Shown here: positions 9,616 to 14,929 of the stretch, in pieces
How positions within the stretch are numbered: the first letter of the stretch is position 1
Layout of the letters: the number at the start of each line of letters is the position of its first letter
From: Saccoglossus kowalevskii
Taxonomy: Eukaryota > Hemichordata > Enteropneusta > Harrimaniidae
DNA length: 14,929 nt
Reading direction: 5' to 3'
Assembly (NCBI RefSeq): GCF_000003605.2
Contig: NW_003143796.1
Coordinates: 475,084 to 490,012 of the forward strand
Program-made: the position numbers and the translations under genes
The notes under the pieces: model-generated
What the model was told of the DNA's origin: nothing
Seen by the model: the letters and a program-made list of their open reading frames with translations, nothing else
Database searches by the model: none

Positions 9616-9798
9616 TATACTGTAAAATGTAATTTATTTTTGCTGATGGGATGAATCAGTGAAAATTACATCAAGTGAAAATGAAATCAAATGAAAAAAC
9701 CTATTTTTTCCTATATTTTACATACAACTCATCCAAAACAGCCAAAATCTTTGCAGTGAGAAATTAATTCCAACTAAAATAAAGTATTTCACAGTATA
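9616..9798 (+). mobile_element. MITE, copy 2 (diverged sister of the 8041-8233 element)
   Basis: It begins TATACTGTAAAATGTAATTT and ends CTAAAATAAAGTATTTCACAGTATA. The outer 8 bp (TATACTGT/ACAGTATA) are a perfect inverted repeat, and the arms continue with an indel. Interior landmarks shared with copy 1 in the same order and orientation are ATCAGTGAAAAT, TTTTTTCCTATA, TTTACATACAACTC and AATTCCAACTAAAATAAAGTA. The left half of the hairpin present in copy 1 is eroded here. No target-site duplication is clear. The minus-strand frame at 9764-9991 overlaps the right end; its glycine-rich stretch comes from a CCACCACCACC run and is not taken as a gene. Confidence 0.75.
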
Positions 9799-10683
9799 AA
9801 TGTACCCATGTGCAAAAAATATCTGTATTTATCACCATTATGATGTGCACATTCATGCTTGAACATCCTCCACATCCACCACCACCACTACTGAAGGAGC
9901 ACACTTTTTTATGAACATTGTCCATACATATTTTCTCACATCCGTTCATATGTATGACATTAGTGATGAATTGCATCATAATAGTAGCCAAGTTCTCTCC
10001 ACTATAGAATGTTGCTTATTATTTCATCTATTAAACTTCAATTTATGTGAGTTGAGTCAGGCAGTATTCCATTACTAATATTTAAACTTAAAATTGTTTT
10101 GCTCCAAATACATAAAAATTGGTCACGCCATGAATGTCTTTACAATTGTTGAATGGGCTTCTCTCAGGCACATACTTCTATTTTCCTTCTCTATTTTTAA
10201 TACTCAATGAAACTGGATTTCGTCAAACAATTTTTCAAGTAGATTTCAGTTTTCCTTCTATAATATGTTCAAGATGAGTAACCTTTTTTTTTTTTGTAGA
10301 ATGTCACGTTAGATTTTTACAGAAAGCTATTCAATTCAGCTTGTAGTGCTTGATGTAGCAATGTTTTTTATACAGACAGTTGCAATTATTGCAATCTTGT
10401 GGATGTGCATACGTGTAAAAAGTCTATCTTTGCTTGATGATACTCGATTATGTTCGTTTAATTGGGGATGCAATTGAAAAGAGTGATGCAATATAATGTG
10501 TAGCAAGATACCTGCTCTTTCTTCTCTCTGAAGGAGTTTCCCTGTAATCTTTTCAAAAATCAGGTAAGGGTTTAGTTGGTCTTATTCATACAAGATAATT
10601 GAATCTAAACTGCAATGCTGTTTTGATGATACCTGTATCTTCAGTACAATTTGCATATCACATTGCTTGATACCAGTGTGATT
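9799..10683. other. Unassigned AT-rich sequence before the 39-bp array
   Basis: No gene can be supported. A T12 run at 10284-10295 is followed by GTAG, which resembles a 3' splice site (pyrimidine tract then AG at about 10298). No open frame of useful length follows and no partner donor is nearby, so it is only noted. Confidence 0.5.
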
Positions 10684-10849
10684 CAAAATGGTTGCCAATC
10701 CAGAGCCATACATGTATGTAAGCTGCTTCAAAATGGTCGTTGACACAGAACCATATCTATTCTTATCCAAAATGGCCACTGATCCATAGCTATATCTAAT
10801 CTTATTTAAAATGGCCACTGATCCTGGGCCAAATCTAATCTTTTCCAAA

Positions 10850-11515
10850 ATGGCCACTGATCAAGCATCTTATCTAATCTTATCCGAAATGGCCACTGAT
10901 CCAGGGCTATATCTAATCTTATCCAAAATGGACACCAATCCAGAGCTATATCTAATCTTATCCAAAATGGCCACTGATCCTGGGCTAAATCTAATCTTAT
11001 CCAAAATGGCCACTGATTTAGGGCTATATCTTATCTTATCCAAAATTGCCACTGATCCAGCACTATAGCTATTCTTATCCAAAATGGCCACTGATCAAGA
11101 GCCAAATCTAATCTTATACAAAATGGCCACTGATTCAGAGCCATATCTAATCTTATCCAAAATGGCCACTGATCCTGGGCCAAATCTAATCTTATACAAA
11201 ATGGCCACTGATTCAGAGCCATATCTAATCTTTTGCAAATGGCCACTGATCAAGCATCTTATCTAATCTTATCCGAAATGGCCACTAATCCAGGGCTATA
11301 TCTAATCTTATCCAAAATGGCCACCAATCCAGAGCTATATCTAATCTTATCCAAAATGGCCACTGATCCTGGGCCAAATCTAATCTTATCCAAAATGGCC
11401 ACTGATTTAGGGCTATATCTTATCTTATCCAAAATTGCCACTGATCCAGCAGTATAACTATTCTTATCCAAAATGGCCACTGATCAAGAGCCAAATCTAA
11501 TCTTATCCAAAATGG
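10850..11515 (+). repeat. Higher-order repeat (10 units, ~390 bp) within the 39-bp array
   Basis: Distinctive unit variants recur in the same order about 390 bp apart. A unit with TGATCAAGCATCTTATCTAA occurs at about 10858 and 11247. It is followed in both places by units with the CCAGGGCTATATC, CAATCCAGAGCT, ATCCTGGGC, ATTTAGGGCTATATCTTAT and CAAAATTGCCAC variants, and then by a TGATCAAGAGCCAAATC unit (11092 and 11482). The second copy is incomplete, about seven units, before the array changes type near 11515. The measured offset is 389 bp because of a single-base loss at about 11238. Inside the first copy, 11084-11161 and 11162-11239 are also a two-unit (78-bp) duplication. This indicates block amplification and not unit-by-unit slippage alone. 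Confidence 0.9.
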
Positions 11516-12140
11516 CCACTAAGCAGGAGTTATATCTAATCTTATCCAAAAATGGCCACTAATCAGGATTCATATCTAATCTTATTCAAAAATGGCTACT
11601 AAGCAGGAGTGATATCTAATCTTATTCAAAATGGCTACTAAGCAGGAGCGATATTTATTCTTATCCAAAATGGCCACTAAGCAGGAGTGATATCTATTCT
11701 TATCCAAAATGGCCACTAAGCAGGAGTAATATCTATTCTTATCCAAAATGACTACTAAGCAGGAGTGATATCTATTCTTATCCATAATGGCTACTAAGTA
11801 GGAGTGATATCTATTCTTATCCAAAATGGCCACTAAGCAGGAGTGATATCTATTCTTATCCAAAATGGCCACTAAGCAGGAGTGATATCTATTCTTATCC
11901 AAAATGGCTACTAAGCAGGAGTGATATCTATTCTTATCCATAATGGCTACTAAGCAGGAGTGATATCTATTCTTATCCATAATGGCTACTAAGCAGGAGT
12001 GATATCTATTCTTATCCATAATGGCTACTAAGCAGGAGTGATATCTATTCTTATCCAAAATGGCCACTAAGCAGGAGTGATATATATTCTTATCCAACAT
12101 GGCTACTAAGCAGGAGTGATATCTAATCTTATCCATAATG
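11516..12140 (+). repeat. Right-hand subfamily of the 39-bp array (TAAGCAGGAGT units)
   Basis: From about 11516 units change from the TGATC(C/A)... centre to a TAAGCAGGAGTGATATCTAT centre, and most copies are nearly identical. Variants include CCATAATGGCTAC in place of CCAAAATGGCCAC, found in three consecutive units at about 11938-12030, and a single CCAACATGGCTAC. The minus-strand translation has the 13-residue period VAILDKNRYHSCL. Near-identity suggests this half was homogenised more recently than the left half. The last unit (12134 on) returns to the left-type centre. Confidence 0.9.
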
Positions 12141-12172
12141 GCCACTGATCCAGAGCTATACATGTATGTCTG

Positions 12173-12881
12173 ATGCTTGGCCTGATAATTCACACATTCT
12201 TATTGTGTCTTAATCATATAGTAACTGTCTGATATTACATTATGTTCTATGGGCTGCCTTTTACAGAATCAAGGAACGCAAAATACTCTGACTTTATTTG
12301 CCAACTGATTTTATAAATGCTGCACACGGCATAGCATGCAATTGACACTGATTACATTGATGTCATTTCCAATCAAAATTACATTCACTTCAAGGGCGTT
12401 TGTTAGGATGAAATTCTACGAAAGGTCTGGCGACATCTTGTCTTAAAGTTGCATTCTCATTTTGTATGATCTGCTCAAAATCTCTCATTGATTTTTGTAA
12501 GCATTGTAAGGGCTTTGGATTTTTTACAGTTCATGGGAATTTTTATACAACAGAAGCCTGAATTTAAATTTCGGAGAAATGCTGAAAATAAAATAAAATG
12601 GCCTTGAGTGATTACAGCAATGAAAAATATGTAAAAAAAAAATCTTTGTTTTAGCCATGAGACACCAAGACCTTCAGTGGAGACTAGCTTCAGTGTTCCA
12701 ATATTTCAAGATTTTTTCATGGTGAGCACAATAATCAGTGCTATGTGTTCTGCATACAAAATGGGAATGGCACTTTAAGGACCGAAGTCAAATGAACGTT
12801 TCACTATTGTTCCTGGCTTTAAATGTTGGTGTGAATTGGTTTCATTAAAGTTCAGAAAATTATTATTATTATTAATATATA
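12173..12881. other. Unassigned AT-rich sequence after the 39-bp array
   Basis: No gene can be supported. A10 at about 12633-12642 and a TTATTATTATTATTA microsatellite at about 12860-12874 are present. Single AAAATGG words at about 12596 and 12759 are isolated and not in phase with the array. Confidence 0.55.
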
Positions 12882-12940
12882 TGTTTATACTACATGTATT
12901 GGCCACTGGCCCAAAGGTCCAATAGTAGTATCATTAAACA
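12882..12940. repeat. Imperfect 59-bp palindrome
   Basis: The left arm reads TGTTTATACTACATGTATTGG and the right arm, reverse-complemented, reads TGTTTAATGATACTACTATTGG. They pair over most positions with 3-nt insertions in each arm. The centre CCACTGGCCCAAAGGTCC has a further GGCC/GGTCC match. It could form a hairpin in RNA or be the remnant of a tiny inverted-repeat element. It lies just after an ATT microsatellite (12860-12874). No mature-microRNA-like conservation can be judged from one sequence. Confidence 0.5.
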
Positions 12941-13702
12941 GACAATAGTTGAGTGAGGTAAACAAATTTAGTTGTATTGCGTATAGTAAAATTATCATTG
13001 TTACGTAAAGGCATGAAATTGTTCAATGTTTTGGTGAAGGAAAATATTCATAAAATGTTGGGGGGGGGGGCAAAATTTGTTCAGCGAAAATTTTGAATCT
13101 TTCTGCCCACAAAATTAATGTTCATATTTCTATATATCATAAATATTGAATTCATAATATAGCTCCACATGAATGATATAATATTTGAATTTCTCCGCAA
13201 TCAAACAAATTTCTAAATTTACTTTGGCACTGTTCAATGATTCACCACTTAAAGAAAATGTGAAATTTATTCTTATAAATGCTGACATGGATGTTTGGTA
13301 TTCATGTCAGGTAAGTTACTAATTAGATAAAGTATATGATGCTAATGAGAAGGAAATCGGAAGCACAAACCAATTTTACCCGACATGGTGCTATTCTTAG
13401 ATATGTCCCTTTAGGTTATAAGCTTCAAATAATTTAATGTTTTAGAAAATCAAATTTTGTAAGCTTCATTGAATAATGAACCATCTGCGATACTTTAATA
13501 TGTTAATCTTTGCTTGTCAGACAAACATACCTTTGTCTGCCTGAGAAATCTTGTACAGCCTGAATAAGAGTCCTGTTTGCAGCTGCGTCTTTAGGCTCAT
13601 TTTCTGCCTCATATCAAGTGCCTCCCAGCTTCCACTGCTTCTTCATTTAATAGGCTCATAACAAAGTTTCCAAGTGCCTTGCTAAAAAACATTTTGTTCC
13701 AT
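12941..13702. other. Unassigned AT-rich sequence
   Basis: No gene can be supported. A G11 run (13060-13070) stands out in AT-rich surroundings. All frames are frequently stopped. Confidence 0.55.
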
Positions 13703-13943
13703 CTTCTTGAAAACTACCAGCTCAATTGCTTTGATACTTGGTATGTTGGTACCTTGGGTGGACCTCTGTTAGCTTTGTTCATTTCATGTCGATAACCTCA
13801 ATTCTCTACTTTTTGTCAATTATTTTTGTCATTTTTGATAAAAAATGTTATTTTTAACTTCTTCTTGAAAACTAATAGCTCAATTGCTTTGATACTTGAT
13901 ATATGTGTACCCAAGATGGACCTCTATTAGTTTAGTTCATTCT
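13703..13943 (+). repeat. 83-bp direct repeat, two copies 158 bp apart
   Basis: CTTCTTGAAAACTACCAGCT at 13703 recurs as CTTCTTGAAAACTAATAGCT at 13861. Similarity continues without length change through CTCAATTGCTTTGATACTTG and GGACCTCT(G/A)TTAG to about GTTCATT (13785 and 13943). There are roughly a dozen substitutions over 83 bp. The 75-bp spacer is T-rich and not repeated. The text resembles a dispersed repeat found as decayed tandem units. I do not recognise a named family, and no frame is open across either copy for a useful length. Confidence 0.8.
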
Positions 13944-14292
13944 GTGCATTAGGGAAACACTCAAGGCTCTGCTGGAACAGTGGAACTATTTCGACTGTCA
14001 GGTCACTTGTTAATTTTTATTTTGTTATATTCATGTTGTACCTTGACTGTATTAATTGCTTGTATATAAACAGGGATTGAAATTAACAGTAGCCCCAAGG
14101 CACTCAGATGACCACCTCATTGAACTTAGGTCTAACATTTTATTATATCAACCAGTTTGTTTTTGAAGCCCACACAAATTTAGCAGTGAAATATCTTTAT
14201 TCACACTATTTTTTCTAACAGTGCATCTCTCTGCAGGCTCCATGTGCTGCATGACAGCGCTGTGTGGCATCTCCCAACAAAAGGCAATCTTC
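13944..14292. other. Unassigned sequence before the 49-bp array
   Basis: No gene or further repeat can be supported. Just before the array lies a slightly GC-richer stretch, GGCTCCATGTGCTGCATGAC (about 14236-14255) and GCGCTGTGTGG. The last of these resembles the TGTGTGGC start of the array units and may be a decayed edge unit. Confidence 0.5.
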
Positions 14293-14929
14293 ACCATAAA
14301 TGGTGTGGCTCACTCACTGAGGGTACAGTGGTTTTGGCCTTCCTATAAAGTGTGTGGCCCAGTCACTGAGGGTACAGTGGCTTTGGCTTTGCCATAAATG
14401 GTGTGGCCCACTCACTGAGGGTACAGTGGCTTTGGCCTTCCTATAAAGTGTGTGGCTCACTCACCGAGGGTACAGTGGCTTTGGCTTTCGTATAAAGTGT
14501 GTGGCTCACTCACTGAGGGTACAGTGGCTTTGGCTTTGCCATAAAGTGTGTGGCTCACTCATTGAGGGTACAGTGGCTTTGGTCTCTCCATAGACTTCGT
14601 GTCTCACTCACTGAATATACAGTGGCTTTGGCCTTCCTATAAAGTGTGTGGCTCACTCACTGAGGGTACAGTGGCTTTGGCTTTCGTATAAAGTGTGTGG
14701 CTCACTCACTGAGGGTACAGTGGCTTTGGCTTTGCCATAAAGTGTGTGGCTCACTCATTGAGGGTACAGTGGCTTTGGTCTCTCCATAGACTTCGTGTCT
14801 CACTCACTGAAGATACAGTGGCTTTGGCCTTCCTATCAAGTGTGTGGCTCACTCACTGAGGGTACAGTGGCTTTGGCTTCGCCATAATGGTGTGGCTCAC
14901 TCACTGAGGGTACAGTGGCTTTTGGCTTT
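14293..14929 (+). repeat. 49-bp minisatellite array, at least 13 units, runs off window end
   Basis: GTGTGGCTCACTCACTGAGG and variants begin at 14303, 14352, 14401, 14450, 14499, 14548, 14597, 14646 and so on, every 49 bp to about 14890. There are about 12 full units and one partial unit. Each unit continues GGTACAGTGGCTTTGGC and then a variable part (CTTCCTATAAA, TTTGCCATAAA, TTTCGTATAAA or TCTCTCCATAGACTTC). Within each unit CACTG-AGGGTA-CAGTG is a 5-bp inverted repeat with a 6-nt loop. The length is not a multiple of three, so no long frames arise. The array continues beyond the window. Confidence 0.97.
14435..14929 (+). repeat. Higher-order repeat of 4 units (196 bp) in the 49-bp array
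   Basis: The ordered set of variants CTTCCTATAAAG, TTTCGTATAAAG, TTTGCCATAAAG and TCTCTCCATAGACTTCGTGT fills 14435-14630. It repeats at 14631-14826 with only a few differences (for example ACCGAGG/ACTGAGG and GAATATACAG/GAAGATACAG). A third copy starts at about 14827 and is cut by the window end. The near-identity shows a recent block duplication. Confidence 0.9.

Larger units (their letters stand above)
10684..12172 (+). repeat. 39-bp minisatellite array, about 38 units
   Basis: The word CAAAATGGCCACTGATCC and its variants recur every 39 bp. After a first 45-bp step (10684 to 10729), units begin at 10729, 10768 and then regularly to 12134. Three single-base indels (near 11238, 11548 and 11588) give a net gain of one base. 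Typical unit parts are CAAAATGGCCAC, then a variable centre, then ATATCTAATCTTATC. The left part (to about 11515) has centres such as TGATCCAGGGCT. The right part (about 11516-12140) is dominated by a TAAGCAGGAGTGATATCTAT centre. Because 39 is divisible by three, open frames with a 13-residue period appear on both strands, up to 203 codons on the minus strand (11582-12193). They are read here as a by-product of the repeat, not as genes. Confidence 0.97.

Noticed and set aside
9764-9991. Minus-strand frame with a GGGGCGGC-like stretch as a glycine-rich peptide
   Set aside because: The glycines come from a short CCACCACCACC microsatellite and the frame overlaps the end of a MITE.
10284-10300. 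T12-GTAG as a 3' splice acceptor
   Set aside because: No open frame of useful length follows and no donor pairs with it nearby; long T runs are common in this window.
10811-11457. Plus-strand frames with MATDPGLYLILSK-type repeats as a repetitive protein
   Set aside because: Frames of equal quality exist on the opposite strand over the same bases, and each is broken by single-base indels in the array. This is what a 39-bp repeat gives by itself.
10684-12172. CRISPR array
   Set aside because: Repeats are contiguous 39-bp units without unique spacers, and the sequence context is eukaryotic with no cas genes.
11582-12193. 203-codon minus-strand open frame of 13-residue repeats as a gene
   Set aside because: It lies almost wholly inside the 39-bp minisatellite, whose length keeps frames open. 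There is no unique coding part, and unit variants include amino-acid changes with no sign of selection.

Overview
This is a stretch of non-coding eukaryotic DNA, most likely from a marine invertebrate animal. It is AT-rich and contains homopolymer runs, minisatellites and small inverted-repeat elements. It has no compact gene arrangement, ribosome-binding sites or operons. The word TACATGTA or close variants recurs (for example near 1864, 3341, 6577, 10709, 12159 and 12890), as do TAC(C/G)GTA words at the edges of repeats. Both are familiar from mollusc, echinoderm, hemichordate and lancelet genomes, but I cannot fix the phylum from sequence alone. No tRNA, rRNA, CRISPR, phage or recognisable protein family was found.

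Layout. 1-141 holds a short GC-rich motif repeated about three times. 142-344 is a MITE-like element with direct and inverted copies of a TATTCACTGGGTTTAAATTT-type module. 345-1282 is unremarkable. 1283-1543 is an 87-codon open frame with protein-like composition but no recognised homology. 1557-1691 holds a 41-bp direct repeat. 1692-3889 is unremarkable. 3885-4160 and 4770-5096 are CpG-bearing patches, the second ending at a good 5' splice-site match. 7133-7548 is a small inverted-repeat element whose 3' part is duplicated. 8041-8233 and 9616-9798 are two diverged copies of one MITE family in the same orientation. 8423-8645 carries three copies of a short motif.

10684-12172 is the main structure: a 39-bp minisatellite of about 38 units, with a 10-unit (390-bp) higher-order repeat in its left half and a separate unit subfamily in its right half. 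13703-13943 holds an 83-bp direct repeat. 14293-14929 is a second minisatellite with a 49-bp unit and a 196-bp higher-order repeat, which runs off the window end.

No genes can be shown to work together. The long open frames at 10582-12193, including a 203-codon one on the minus strand, follow from a unit length divisible by three and are not taken as genes. The most interesting points are the structure of the two satellite arrays, the matching sequence at both edges of the 39-bp array, and the YY1/Pho-like core in nearly every 39-bp unit. The window looks like intergenic or large-intron DNA, and I see no new multi-gene system in it.
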